Source: Mycolicibacterium neoaurum ATCC 25795 (GTDB lineage Bacteria; Actinomycetota; Actinomycetes; Mycobacteriales; Mycobacteriaceae). From it: a stretch of 64,000 nucleotides of DNA. The stretch's first letter is position 1. Each line of letters begins with the position of its first letter. Shown here in pieces: positions 50,700 through 59,976 of the stretch. The stretch covers positions 744,001 through 808,000 of the forward strand of contig NZ_JMDW01000008.1 in the NCBI RefSeq assembly GCF_000691525.1. Reading direction: 5' to 3'. The notes below the pieces were generated by a model, which made no database searches, had not been told where the DNA came from, and saw only the letters and a list, made by a program, of their open reading frames with translations. The position numbers were made by a program, and so were the translations under genes.

Positions 50700-51377
50700 A
50701 TGACCGGAGTACCCGCGTCGGCTGATCCGGAAGACGTTGCCCGCAAGCTGGCCGCCGCTCCGGCGCTGCACATGCCACCGCCGCCGGAGTGGATCCTCGA
50801 CGAGAACAACCGCGTCATCGACTACAAGATGCAGGGGATGACCCGGTTCCGCAAGATCCGCAACCGGCTCGGCGAGCTGTTCTTCAACAGCTTCATCACC
50901 TACATCCCCTCGCACACCATCCGGCAGGGCTATCTGCGGCTGATGGGTGCGCGGATCGGCAAGCGATCGTCCATCCTGCGCGGCACCACCGTGCTGGACA
51001 TCGAATTCCTCACCATCGGCGACGGGGTCGCCATCGGTTTCCGCTGCCTGCTGGACTCCCGCGCGGGGCTCTACATCGGCAACAATGTGACGATCGCCAG
51101 CGATGTGCATTTCATCGGCGGCGGACATGACATCAACCATCCCGACTTCCTGCCGGTGCCGATCCCGACCGTCGTCCAGGATTACGTGTGGATCGCCAGC
51201 CGCGCCATGGTCTTGCCGTCGCTGATCGGCCGGGGCGCCGTGGTGGCCGCCCATGCGGTGGTGAACAAGGATGTCGCCGAACTCGACATCGTCGGCGGGG
51301 TGCCCGCCAAGGTGATCGGCAAGCGGCCCGCCGATTCGTTGGGCTACACCAACAATCACCGCCCACTGTTCTACTGA
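50700..51377 (+). CDS. Left-handed beta-helix acyltransferase (CysE/NodL type)
   Basis: Protein of 225 residues. After a 75-residue N-terminal part, hexapeptide repeats begin (RLMGARIGKRSSILRGTTVL, FLTIGDGVAIGFRCLLDSR), with the active-site histidine region FIGGGHDINHPDF and the end coil SLIGRGAVVAAHAVVNKDV. AAAGGAG ribosome site. It probably acetylates the polysaccharide sugar, or a nucleotide sugar; the stop overlaps the next start by one base (TGATG). Confidence 0.88.
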   Translation: MTGVPASADPEDVARKLAAAPALHMPPPPEWILDENNRVIDYKMQGMTRFRKIRNRLGELFFNSFITYIPSHTIRQGYLRLMGARIGKRSSILRGTTVLDIEFLTIGDGVAIGFRCLLDSRAGLYIGNNVTIASDVHFIGGGHDINHPDFLPVPIPTVVQDYVWIASRAMVLPSLIGRGAVVAAHAVVNKDVAELDIVGGVPAKVIGKRPADSLGYTNNHRPLFY

Positions 51378-52516
51378 TGCCGGTCGCATCGGAGTCGTTT
51401 CCCGATCACCGGCTCGTCTTCGTCGCCCCGGACGAGGGGCAGACCGCGGTCGGGGATTACGCGCAGGACCTGGTGACCGCGCTGCGACCGCATTTTGGTG
51501 AGATCGTGCAGTGCCGCACCGCGGGACCGGGTTCGGACACCCTCGCCGATATCCGCCGGCACCGCGCACACGTGCGCAGGCTGATCGCCGATGGCCCGCC
51601 CGGACGCACACTGGTGCATGCCGAGTTGTCCACCGGGGTGCTGCCGACGTTCTGGGCCACCGCCGGTATCGACGATGTGCCCGTCACCGCCACCATCCAC
51701 GATCCGCCACAAGGGTTGTGGTTCCTGGCGCGCACAAAGTTCATCGCGTCGTCGCGGCTGCTGACCCACGGCATCCACTACCCGCTGCGTCCGGTGTCCC
51801 GCGCCGTCGAGGGGCGGGTGCACGCCGGGCGCACGCTGATCGCGCTCACCGAGACCGGGCGGCAGTCGATCGCGCGTACCTACCCGGACACGACCACCTA
51901 CTGCGTGCCGCACCTGGTGCGCAGCCGGCCGGCCATCGCACCGGCCCAGGATCGGCCGAAGGCCGTCGGCTTCTTCGGATTCGTCTACCGAGGCAAGGGT
52001 TTCGACCAGATCGCGCGGATCCGCGAGCTGCTACCCCCGGACATCACGATCCGCATCGCCGGTCGCGGCACGGAGGCGTTGCCGCGCGCCGAGGGTATCG
52101 AGATCCTCGGCGGTGTCGACGGAGCGGAAGAGGATGCCTTCTTCGAATCGGTGCGCGCCATCGTCGTGCCCTACGGCAAGCGGCATTTCTACGCCGAGAC
52201 GTATCCGGCGTCCGGGGTGGTGGCCCATGCCATGGCCTACAGCACGCCCATCGTGTGTACCGGCTACGGCGCCCTGGCCGAACTCGGCACCGACCAAGGC
52301 GTTGTCAATGTCGCCCCGCGTGGTGGCGGCGACGATGCCGTGGCGGCCGGACTGGCCGATGGCATCACCACCCTGCTCAACGATGCCGACCGGTTGACCG
52401 AGCTCGGGCGTAACGCCGACCGCACCCGCCAGGAACGGTCCGCCGCCCGCACCGCGGAGGCCTTCGCCGAGATCTGGTCGAAGGTGCTCACCGAGTGGTC
52501 CGCGAGCAGCCGGTGA
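51377..52516 (+). CDS. Glycosyltransferase (GT-B fold)
   Basis: Protein of 379 residues. HRLVFVAPDEGQTAVGDYAQ, GRTLVHAELSTGVLPTFWAT, TATIHDPPQGLWF and the second Rossmann domain FFGFVYRGKGFDQIARI, YAETYPASGVVAHAMAYSTP indicate a GT4-like retaining enzyme. It begins one base inside the previous stop and ends overlapping the flippase start (GTGA), so the core of the locus is one coupled operon. Donor unknown. Confidence 0.85.
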   Translation: MPVASESFPDHRLVFVAPDEGQTAVGDYAQDLVTALRPHFGEIVQCRTAGPGSDTLADIRRHRAHVRRLIADGPPGRTLVHAELSTGVLPTFWATAGIDDVPVTATIHDPPQGLWFLARTKFIASSRLLTHGIHYPLRPVSRAVEGRVHAGRTLIALTETGRQSIARTYPDTTTYCVPHLVRSRPAIAPAQDRPKAVGFFGFVYRGKGFDQIARIRELLPPDITIRIAGRGTEALPRAEGIEILGGVDGAEEDAFFESVRAIVVPYGKRHFYAETYPASGVVAHAMAYSTPIVCTGYGALAELGTDQGVVNVAPRGGGDDAVAAGLADGITTLLNDADRLTELGRNADRTRQERSAARTAEAFAEIWSKVLTEWSASSR

Positions 52517-53700
52517 CCGATCCCGTGCAGCCGGTGCCCTCCGGTCCGGCGCCCACATCGAATCACCTGATGCGGACGCTGTGGGCGGTGTTCTGGCTCT
52601 ACGGCGGACGCGGTGTCGGACTGTTGTGGACGGCAGTCATCATCGCCCAACTCGGCATCGCCGACTACGGCCAGTACGGCATGGCGTACGCGGCCTTCTC
52701 GTTGATCGGGCCGCCGCTGGACAATCCGTTCGCCGTCCGCGCGGTGCGGGAGTCCGAGCAGCGGTTTCTGTCCGAGCGCACCAGCCGCTATCTGCTCGGC
52801 GTCACCCTCATGGCAGCCGGTGCGGCCCTGGTCGAGGTCAGCTACATCGCCTGGTTCGGGTTGTTCGTCGCAGGCGGTGAGATCGTGCTGAAGGCATACC
52901 AGAGTCATTGGGCCCGCGACGGACAGCCCCAGCGGGTCGCCCAGCTCGACACCATCCGCCAGATCGCCAGCGTGGTGTGCGCGGCCGGCTATGTCTTCCT
53001 CGCCGACGAGCCCACCCTGCAGATCGCCAGCCTGTTCCTGGTGGCGCCGTATGTGGTGATCGCCATCGTGGTCGGCTTCGTCGTGTTACCGCACCGTCCG
53101 GGTATGCCGGGCCCGCCCAAGCTGATCGCCATCCTGATCGGCGAGATGCTGGGGCTGGCCGCCTATCTGCAGGGTGACGTGCTGCTGCTCGGCTGGCTGA
53201 CCGATGACACGACGGTGGGCTACTACGCGCTCACCGTGACCGTGACGATCGCCATCGTCGCCGTCGGCCAGTCATTCGGGATGTCCTACAACCGGGCGTT
53301 GCGCGAGGGGGATGGTCACCTGTCGGCCGGCCCGCCGCTGAAGAGCACGCTGATCCTGGGAGTGGGCGCCGGTCTGCTCGTCCTGCTGGTCGGGGTGGTC
53401 ATGCTGTTCACCCCCGCCCCCGACGAGCTGGCCGTCGCAATGATCATCATGGCGATGTTCTGCGGTATGCGCACCATCACCTCGGTCTTCCAGGCGGTGC
53501 TCTACCTGCAGCGCCGCGACACCACCCGACTGGTCGCCAACCTGAGCCTGCTCCCGGTCAAGCTCGGTCTGGTGGCGTTGCTGGCCTTCGCCGGTGCCGT
53601 CGGCGCGGCCATCGCCACCGTGATCGCCGATGCCCTACTGCTCGGCATCTATGCCTACATCCTCTATCGCAGGCCCACAGGCAGGACGACATCACCATGA
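52513..53700 (+). CDS. Wzx-like polysaccharide flippase (MOP superfamily)
   Basis: Membrane protein of 395 residues with about 11 hydrophobic segments. ADYGQYGMAYAAFSLIGPPL and the pairs of helices around 145-200 and 300-390 fit a polysaccharide_synt exporter. The GTG at 52513 overlaps the preceding stop. It should flip the lipid-linked repeat unit to the outer face for Wzy. Its stop overlaps the next glycosyltransferase start (ATGA). Confidence 0.85.
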   Translation: MTDPVQPVPSGPAPTSNHLMRTLWAVFWLYGGRGVGLLWTAVIIAQLGIADYGQYGMAYAAFSLIGPPLDNPFAVRAVRESEQRFLSERTSRYLLGVTLMAAGAALVEVSYIAWFGLFVAGGEIVLKAYQSHWARDGQPQRVAQLDTIRQIASVVCAAGYVFLADEPTLQIASLFLVAPYVVIAIVVGFVVLPHRPGMPGPPKLIAILIGEMLGLAAYLQGDVLLLGWLTDDTTVGYYALTVTVTIAIVAVGQSFGMSYNRALREGDGHLSAGPPLKSTLILGVGAGLLVLLVGVVMLFTPAPDELAVAMIIMAMFCGMRTITSVFQAVLYLQRRDTTRLVANLSLLPVKLGLVALLAFAGAVGAAIATVIADALLLGIYAYILYRRPTGRTTSP

Positions 53701-54848
53701 CCGCCGCATCCATCAAGGTCGTGTTCCTGCTCTCGAAGGATCCGGTCGCCGACCACGGCGGCGACGTCGAGCTGTCCCGGTTGGTGATCGGGCTGGCGGC
53801 CGATTCCTGTGACGTATCGGCCATCTGCCTGTCCCAAGAGCCACCGGGCACGGTCCAGACCGATCTGGTGCCCGGCGGGATGACCCTGGTGCGGGTCGCC
53901 AAGACCGGTGTGCAACCGGTGCGGTTGCTGTTCGACACCCTGCGCACCGGCCGCAGCCTGACCCACGCCCGGTTCGACAGCGATGCGCTGGTCGCGGCCA
54001 TCTCCGCGGCTACCGCCGACGTGTTCGTCGCCGAGCACAGCTATATGGCCGAATCATTCCTGCGCAGCACCCAGGTCGGCCGGGCGCGCCTGGTGGTCAA
54101 CACCCATGTCAGCGAGTCCCTGGTCTGGCGTGCCACCCGCGGGCTACTGGGGCGGCAGCAGGAGGGCCGCTTGCTGCGCGACGAACTGCGGGTGGCCCGC
54201 GCCGCCGACGCGGTCGGCACCTACGACGCCGAGGAGGCCGAGTTCTACCGCGCCAACGGCGTGCCCTCGGCGCGCTGGCTGGACCTCACCCTGCCACCGG
54301 CGACACAGGTGCCGGTGGAATCGACGCCGCGTCGGCTGGTGTTGATGGGCACCAGGGACTGGCCGCCCAACCAGGAGGCCTTCCTGACCGCGCTGCGGTT
54401 GTGGCCGCGGATCGCCGCCGGTATCGACGGCGCCGAGCTGTGCATCATCGGAGCCAAGAAGTCGGGGAAGCCCGGCGGGAGAAACGGTGACCCGGCCTAT
54501 CCGGACGGGGTACGCGACCTCGGCTTCGTCGACGACCTCGGCGGTTTCCTGGCCACCTGCCGGGCGATGATCGCGCCGATCAGCACCGGCGGCGGTGTGC
54601 GGGTGAAGATCCTCGACGCGGCACGGATGGGGCTGCCGGTGGTGGGCACCACCGCGGCGGTGGGGTCGCTGGCGCAGCTGCTGGAACTGGGCACCCATGA
54701 CGACGACGAGGACTTCGTCGCGGCGTGCCGGAGTTTGCTGTTGGACGTCGAGCAAGCGCGTTCGGCGGGTGAGCGGCTGTACGCCCTCAACCGCGGATTC
54801 TGGGAGCAGCGCCGTCCGCATCGCGCGGTGTCGGCGCTGCTCGGCTAG
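53697..54848 (+). CDS. Glycosyltransferase (GT4-like)
   Basis: Protein of 383 residues. VVFLLSKDPVADHGGDVELS at the N-terminus and LVLMGTRDWPPNQEAFLTAL, RDLGFVDDLGGFLATCRAMI, APISTGGGVRVKILDAARMG, LPVVGTTAAVG in the C-terminal domain resemble the sugar-transferase group with a STGGGVRVKIL loop. Starts in ATGA overlap with the flippase. Its stop is four bases inside the convergent Wzy-like gene's 3' end. Confidence 0.85.
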   Translation: MTAASIKVVFLLSKDPVADHGGDVELSRLVIGLAADSCDVSAICLSQEPPGTVQTDLVPGGMTLVRVAKTGVQPVRLLFDTLRTGRSLTHARFDSDALVAAISAATADVFVAEHSYMAESFLRSTQVGRARLVVNTHVSESLVWRATRGLLGRQQEGRLLRDELRVARAADAVGTYDAEEAEFYRANGVPSARWLDLTLPPATQVPVESTPRRLVLMGTRDWPPNQEAFLTALRLWPRIAAGIDGAELCIIGAKKSGKPGGRNGDPAYPDGVRDLGFVDDLGGFLATCRAMIAPISTGGGVRVKILDAARMGLPVVGTTAAVGSLAQLLELGTHDDDEDFVAACRSLLLDVEQARSAGERLYALNRGFWEQRRPHRAVSALLG

Positions 54849-56341
54849 CCGCCTGCCGGCACCGGGACCGGCGCGTCCTGGTGTTTTCTGGCCAGCTCGA
54901 TCCGCGCGGTCAGCTCATCGGCTTCCCGGTTCTCGATCCGCAACTGATCGGCGTAGACCAGGAAGACCAGGAAGATCGTGTACAGGAAGACGATCTGGGG
55001 GATGATCACCACCGGGTGATCGAGATTGAGCGCCACGAACGAAAATCCGATGAATACGCCGCCATAAACCGCGCTCGGAAGTGAATTTGCCCGCAGCAGC
55101 CGATAGCCGATGAAGCAACCGATAGCGACGACGGCCAGGAAAGCGATTCCGACAAAAATGCCGCCCCGGTGGATCGCGATCAGCGGCGCGTTGGACACGA
55201 AGTTCTCCAGGAACGCGTAGGCGCCGTCCTTGAACTCACGCTGTGACCAACCCCACCCGAACAACCAGTGCCCGTCCATCCGGCCGGGGAACTCGCGGAT
55301 CGAATCGACGCGGTCGGTGGCCCCGGCATCGTTCTCGCTCAGCGTCCCGAGTAATCGGGTGCGCACCGAGGGCACCATGAATGCGCCGACCACGGCCAGG
55401 GTCATCGTGCCGATGAGCAGCTGGCGGTCGCGTGCGCGCATCGGGTGGAAGATGAACACCAGAACAACACCCACCAACACCGTGACGATGGCGGATCGGC
55501 TCAGCGTCAGGGCAATTGCCGCGCCGATGATCCCGACGATGAGCACCCGCCGCCACCCCGCGAAGACGATCATGGCGACGACGAACGAGATCACCAGGCC
55601 GATGCCCGCGGCATTGGGATCCAGCCACAGGCCGCCGAGGCGGCTGAATGCCTGACTGTCGGCGGCGACCTGAAAACGGTCCGTGCGTGGCACATTCGTC
55701 GGCGTGCCACCGGTGAAGAAGAACCGCTCGGTGTTCGCCACGGCATACCCGAAGATCCGAAATGGTTGCAGCAGAATCTGATTCGATCCCATGAGGATCG
55801 ACGCGATACCGAACGCGGCGTTGAACGCCGCGGCGTAGGCGAAGATCCGGCCGAACTTGGCCAGGTGCTCGCGCGGCAGTGCGAGGATGGCGAAGAACGC
55901 GCCCGTCGCGATGGCCCATTTGGTGTAGTCGAGGATGTTCACGATCGAGGAGAACGTGACGATCATCGAGATGCCGGACACGATCACCAGCACCAACACA
56001 GCCTTGGCCAAGGTGCTGCCCAGTACCGGGAAACGCTTGGCGGCGTTGGGATGGATCAATGCCGCCATCAGCGCCCCGCCCGCGAACGGTAGGTACAGCG
56101 GCAGGTGCACCCCGGGGAAATAGCCGAACGGCAGCGTGCCGATGGCCACCGCCATACCCCAGTACAACCAGAGCGGATGCCGCAGGCCGATGTAGACGCC
56201 GACCGACATGGCGATCAACGCCGCAATGCCCATGATCGCCGGCTTGCCCGCGAGAGCGACCGCGGTCGCCAACAGCACCGTCAGCGCAACGATTGCCGCG
56301 CCGAGCAGCAGACTGCCGCGTGACGGCGCGCCGAGTTTCAT
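54845..56341 (-). CDS. Wzy/O-antigen-ligase-like polymerase
   Basis: Integral membrane protein of 498 residues with about 11-12 segments. The large loop between the middle helices and the segment GHWLFGWGWSQREFKDGAYA (region of Wzy_C / O-antigen ligase) are the main family marks; LWLDPNAAGIGLVISFVV is also typical. It reads opposite to the rest of the locus, convergent with the glycosyltransferase and divergent from the Wzc-like gene. It should polymerise or transfer repeat units outside the membrane. Confidence 0.85.
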   Translation of the reverse strand: MKLGAPSRGSLLLGAAIVALTVLLATAVALAGKPAIMGIAALIAMSVGVYIGLRHPLWLYWGMAVAIGTLPFGYFPGVHLPLYLPFAGGALMAALIHPNAAKRFPVLGSTLAKAVLVLVIVSGISMIVTFSSIVNILDYTKWAIATGAFFAILALPREHLAKFGRIFAYAAAFNAAFGIASILMGSNQILLQPFRIFGYAVANTERFFFTGGTPTNVPRTDRFQVAADSQAFSRLGGLWLDPNAAGIGLVISFVVAMIVFAGWRRVLIVGIIGAAIALTLSRSAIVTVLVGVVLVFIFHPMRARDRQLLIGTMTLAVVGAFMVPSVRTRLLGTLSENDAGATDRVDSIREFPGRMDGHWLFGWGWSQREFKDGAYAFLENFVSNAPLIAIHRGGIFVGIAFLAVVAIGCFIGYRLLRANSLPSAVYGGVFIGFSFVALNLDHPVVIIPQIVFLYTIFLVFLVYADQLRIENREADELTARIELARKHQDAPVPVPAGG

Positions 56342-56422
56342 TGCGGACTCGTCTTCATTGCGGAATGATCCTCACGGCTTTACTGCACCGTTGTTGCATT
56401 TAACTATCCTTGCATCGGTTTC

Positions 56423-56449
56423 GCTGGCGCCGCCACCTAGGGTGCCAGC
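56423..56449. promoter_or_regulatory. Hairpin in the divergent wzy/wzc gap
   Basis: GCTGGCGCC pairs with GGTGCCAGC (one G-T wobble) around a nine-base loop, 76 bases before the Wzc-like TTG start. The 184-base gap also carries TTGCAT three times (56393-56398, 56410, 56484). Might be an operator or leader structure for either gene. Confidence 0.4.
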
Positions 56450-56525
56450 CGCAAACTGGGCGGCTGCTGTAGTTGACGCTATCGTTGCATTGTCGTGGCG
56501 ATCCAGAAGCGAATGGAGTGCTCCC

Positions 56526-57980
56526 TTGGCCGTCGGTGATTACCTGCGAATCTTTCGCCGGTTCTGGTGGGTAGTCCTGCTGGCAACGCTCATAGGCGTT
56601 GCTGTGGGTTACGCCACCATGTTCATGTCGACGACGCAGTACTCCTCGACGACCCGGTTGTTCGTCACCACCCAGAGCGGCACCTCGGTCGGTGACGCCT
56701 ACCAGAACAACCTGTTCTCGCAGGAGCGCGTGTTCTCCTACGCGGGGCTGGCCACCAGCGACCAGGTCGCGGCGCGGGCCATCGCCCAGCTCAAGGCGCC
56801 GATCTCGGTCGACGAACTGCGCGCAAAGATCACCGCGGTGCCACTGCCGCAGACGGTGCTGCTCGACATCACCGCCACCGATCCCGATCCCGCTGCCGCC
56901 CAGCGCTACGCCAACGCGGTGGCCGACCAGCTGGTCAACGTGACCGCCGAGCTGGAGACCTCCCGCCGGGGCGGTGAGGCCGCTGCGGCCGCCGTGCTCG
57001 TCGACGACGCCAGCTACGGAACCAAGGTCGAGTCGATGGGTTTGCCGATCCGGTTGGCCGCCGGTGCGGTCGGTGGTCTCGTGCTCGGCGTGCTGGTGGC
57101 GGTGCTGCTCGGCATCTCCGACAGCAAGGTCCGCCGCCGCGAGCGCATCGAGGACGTCACGGGCGTGCCGTTGCTCGGCACCCTGGTCGCCGACGGACAG
57201 GGGCGCAGCGGGGTCATCGACCTTGAGGCCGGGGGACTGGCGGTCGAGCGGTTGCGCGAGCTGCGCACCAATGTCCAGTTCGCCCGCAACGCCCACGGCC
57301 AGCATCCGCGCGTCATCGCGGTGACCAGCCCGTCCCCCGAGGACGGCCGCTCGACCACCGCCATCGACCTGGCGGCCTCCTTCGCCGAGGCCGGTCACTC
57401 CGTGGTGCTTGTCGACGGTGACCTGGTCAAACCGGATCTGCCGGAGCTGCTGGCTCTCGACAGTGCCGCGGTCAAGCAGGCGGGCACCAAGGGGTTCAGC
57501 ACCCTGCTGGCCGGCCAACATGATCTGACCGAATCGCTGATCGAGGTGCCCGGCTCGCGGGTCGCACTGCTGCCCGCCGGACCGGTGCCGTCGGTGCGTC
57601 GGGATCTGTGGGGTGACCAGCGCACCTCGCGCGTGCTGGAGCTGCTGCGCGGACATTTCGAGTATGTGATCATCGACACCCCGCCACTGACCAAGTACGC
57701 CGACGGAACCGTGCCCGCCGCGCTCGGCGACGGTGCGCTGGTGCTGGGTCGCATCGGGCACACCAAGGCCTCGGCGCTGCGGCAGGGCGTGACCGCGTTG
57801 CAGACCGCGCACGCCACGGTCCTCGGTGTCGTCGCCACCTTCGAACCGGGTCACCGGCGCGAGCTGTCCGCCGACCGCAAGCACGGTGGGGCATCGGCGG
57901 GATCCGCCAAGACCGCCGACGCGCGCGATACCGACGACGAGACCGCCAAGGCCGAATCCTCGGCCTCGGCCAAGAGGTAG
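56526..57980 (+). CDS. Wzz/Wzc-like chain-length protein with BY-kinase domain
   Basis: Protein of 484 residues, TTG start with GGAG eight bases upstream. Wzz-type N-terminus: GDYLRIFRRFWWVVLLATLI (membrane helix 1), a periplasmic-type domain, and IRLAAGAVGGLVLGVLVAVL (helix 2). The cytoplasmic kinase domain has Walker A region SPSPEDGRSTTA, where Arg replaces the usual Lys of GKST, Walker A' VVLVDGDLVKPDL and Walker B VIIDTPPL. The C-terminus is charged and lacks the usual Tyr cluster. It should control chain length and polymer export; kinase activity is doubtful. Confidence 0.85.
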   Translation: MAVGDYLRIFRRFWWVVLLATLIGVAVGYATMFMSTTQYSSTTRLFVTTQSGTSVGDAYQNNLFSQERVFSYAGLATSDQVAARAIAQLKAPISVDELRAKITAVPLPQTVLLDITATDPDPAAAQRYANAVADQLVNVTAELETSRRGGEAAAAAVLVDDASYGTKVESMGLPIRLAAGAVGGLVLGVLVAVLLGISDSKVRRRERIEDVTGVPLLGTLVADGQGRSGVIDLEAGGLAVERLRELRTNVQFARNAHGQHPRVIAVTSPSPEDGRSTTAIDLAASFAEAGHSVVLVDGDLVKPDLPELLALDSAAVKQAGTKGFSTLLAGQHDLTESLIEVPGSRVALLPAGPVPSVRRDLWGDQRTSRVLELLRGHFEYVIIDTPPLTKYADGTVPAALGDGALVLGRIGHTKASALRQGVTALQTAHATVLGVVATFEPGHRRELSADRKHGGASAGSAKTADARDTDDETAKAESSASAKR

Positions 57981-57982
57981 GA

Positions 57983-59236
57983 GTGGCGCCGAGCCTGTTC
58001 CGCTGCGCGGCTGCCCTGTGCGCGGTGGTCGTGCTGGTCACCTCCTGCGCGCCCGCGGAACCGGCACCACCGCCGGAGGCCGGCGCCCCGCCGGCCATCA
58101 AGACCTTCACCCCGCCCTTCGACGGTAAGCCCCGGCTGCCACCACCGGATATGACCGACGACGGGCCCGGATCGCTGATCTCGGTGGAGCCCATGTCGGG
58201 CAGCGAGCTGCTCAATCAGGACGATGCCACCTATATGCGGGTGGTGTACCGGTCCACTTCCGGTGTCGACGGCCAGCCCACCGAGGTCTCCGGTGCGGTC
58301 GCCATCCCGCCCGGTGATCCGCCCAAGGGCGGCTGGCCCATCCTGGCGTTCGGGCAGGGCACCAAGGGCGTGCTGAACAAGTGCGCCAGCAGTCTGTACA
58401 GCAGCCTGCCACTGAACGCCTGGACCATGTCGGTGTTCGTGCGGGCCGGATTCCTGGTCACCGTCTCGGATTTCCAGGGCGCCGGCGTCGAGGGTTATCA
58501 GCATCCGTTCCTCAACGCCAAGACCTACGGGTACAACGTCATCGACTCGGTGCGCGCTGCCCAGCGCATCGGCGCTCCGACCACCGGCCGCTGGCTGGCC
58601 TACGGTCACTCGGCGGGCGGGCTCGCCGTCTGGGCGGCGGCCGAACAGGCGCCGACCTACGGCCGGGGTCTGGACCTGCTCGGCACGGTATCGATGGCAC
58701 CGGCGGCCGATATGGCCGGTCTGGCCGATGCGGCGTGGAACGAGACGCTGACCCCCGACCAGCGGGTCACGCTGGTGTTCGCGCTGCAGTCGCTGAAGTG
58801 GTTCCACCCCGAGATGAACCTGGACAACTACCGTCGCGGCGTCACCGCGCAGAACTGGGATGCCCTGTTGGACTGCATCCCGCCCAACTTCGACGATATC
58901 GCCAGGGTGCGTGCCCTGATGACCAACGAAGACCTCAAACCGGCCACCTACGAAGACGTGGTGTGGTTGCGCGACCGGCTGGCCGAGATCGCGGTGCCCC
59001 AGGCGCCGAATCTGACGCCGATGGTGGTCGGCTACGGCACTCAGGACATGTTGGTCAACCAGGCCTGGTTCGAGCAGGCACTCGACCGCGCCTGCGCCAT
59101 GGGCAGCTATATCCAGATAGAGAAGGGCGTCGGTAAGGGGCACGCCGACCTGGACAGTGGTTTCACGTTGCCCTGGTTGATGGACCGTCTCGACGGCGCC
59201 GACCCGCCGCCCAATGATTGCCTGAGCCGGAATTGA
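57983..59236 (+). CDS. Lipoprotein alpha/beta-hydrolase (LIP family), copy 1
   Basis: Protein of 417 residues, GTG start two bases after the Wzc-like stop. Lipobox VTSC gives C22 as lipidation site. The alpha/beta fold shows SVTV-type core with AFGQGTKGV (oxyanion region), SDFQGAGVEGYQHPF, nucleophile S210 in GHSAGG, VVGYGTQDMLV (acid) and GKGHADLDSG (His). Related to mycobacterial secreted lipases (Rv1592c-type). Two paralogues follow. Placed inside a polysaccharide locus it probably acts on acyl groups of the polymer at the cell surface. Confidence 0.88.
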   Translation: MAPSLFRCAAALCAVVVLVTSCAPAEPAPPPEAGAPPAIKTFTPPFDGKPRLPPPDMTDDGPGSLISVEPMSGSELLNQDDATYMRVVYRSTSGVDGQPTEVSGAVAIPPGDPPKGGWPILAFGQGTKGVLNKCASSLYSSLPLNAWTMSVFVRAGFLVTVSDFQGAGVEGYQHPFLNAKTYGYNVIDSVRAAQRIGAPTTGRWLAYGHSAGGLAVWAAAEQAPTYGRGLDLLGTVSMAPAADMAGLADAAWNETLTPDQRVTLVFALQSLKWFHPEMNLDNYRRGVTAQNWDALLDCIPPNFDDIARVRALMTNEDLKPATYEDVVWLRDRLAEIAVPQAPNLTPMVVGYGTQDMLVNQAWFEQALDRACAMGSYIQIEKGVGKGHADLDSGFTLPWLMDRLDGADPPPNDCLSRN

Positions 59237-59958
59237 GGGCGCCGGTCGACGTCCCGCGGGCTCGGGACTACCTGACGATCCTGGCCAGGGGCTGGGTGAT
59301 CATCCTGCTCGCCACGCTGCTGGCCCCCGGTGCGGCCTATGTCGTGCAGAAACTGACCTTCGACAAGGGTTACACCGCGTCGGCGCTGCTGTTCGCTCAG
59401 GTCGCCGGCGATCCCGGCACCTACTCCGCTTACGCGGGCGGGCTCGGTGCCAATGCCCGCATGGCGACGTACTCCTCGCTGGCCCAGTCGCGGGTGATCA
59501 GCCAGCGCGCCATCGACGAGACCGGACTGCCGATGACCGCCGAGCAGCTGGCCGCCAGCACCACCGCCACCTGGGAGCCCTACGGCATCAACCGATTCGG
59601 CATGCCCAGCTCGGTGCTGCTGCGGGTGACCGTCACCGGTGCCGACCCCGAGCAGACCGTGACGGCCGTCAATGCGCTGGCGGCCAACCTGGCCAAGCTC
59701 TCGGGGGAGCTGGAGTGGATCCAGGCCGAACCCACCGACGCCATTCAGTACACCGGTCCGGTCGCCCAACTCGTGCCCGTCGACGCCGCCGCGGCCGCCC
59801 ACAAGGTGCAACCCGATGTCACCAACACCCTGATCATCGCCGCCGGGGTCGGTTTCGCGCTCAGCGCGGTGCTCGTGCTGGCCGTCGGTATCGCTCGCGA
59901 CAACGTGCTGACCCGTGGCCAACTGGTCGACGTCGTCAACGGCACGATGTCCACCTGA
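59218..59958 (+). CDS. Wzz-like chain-length determinant, no kinase domain
   Basis: Protein of about 246 residues with a TTG start. Either TTG at 59218 or TTG at 59233 (TTGA overlap with the preceding stop) may be used. RDYLTILARGWVIILLATLL gives membrane helix 1, the middle is the external Wzz domain, and IIAAGVGFALSAVLVLAVGI gives helix 2, followed by a 19-residue tail. It lacks any ATPase domain and complements the Wzc-like protein at 56526. Two Wzz proteins in one locus suggests separate control of two chain-length classes or two partners. Confidence 0.82.
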   Translation: MPEPELRAPVDVPRARDYLTILARGWVIILLATLLAPGAAYVVQKLTFDKGYTASALLFAQVAGDPGTYSAYAGGLGANARMATYSSLAQSRVISQRAIDETGLPMTAEQLAASTTATWEPYGINRFGMPSSVLLRVTVTGADPEQTVTAVNALAANLAKLSGELEWIQAEPTDAIQYTGPVAQLVPVDAAAAAHKVQPDVTNTLIIAAGVGFALSAVLVLAVGIARDNVLTRGQLVDVVNGTMST

Positions 59959-59976
59959 GTCCGAGGAGTTTCTGAG

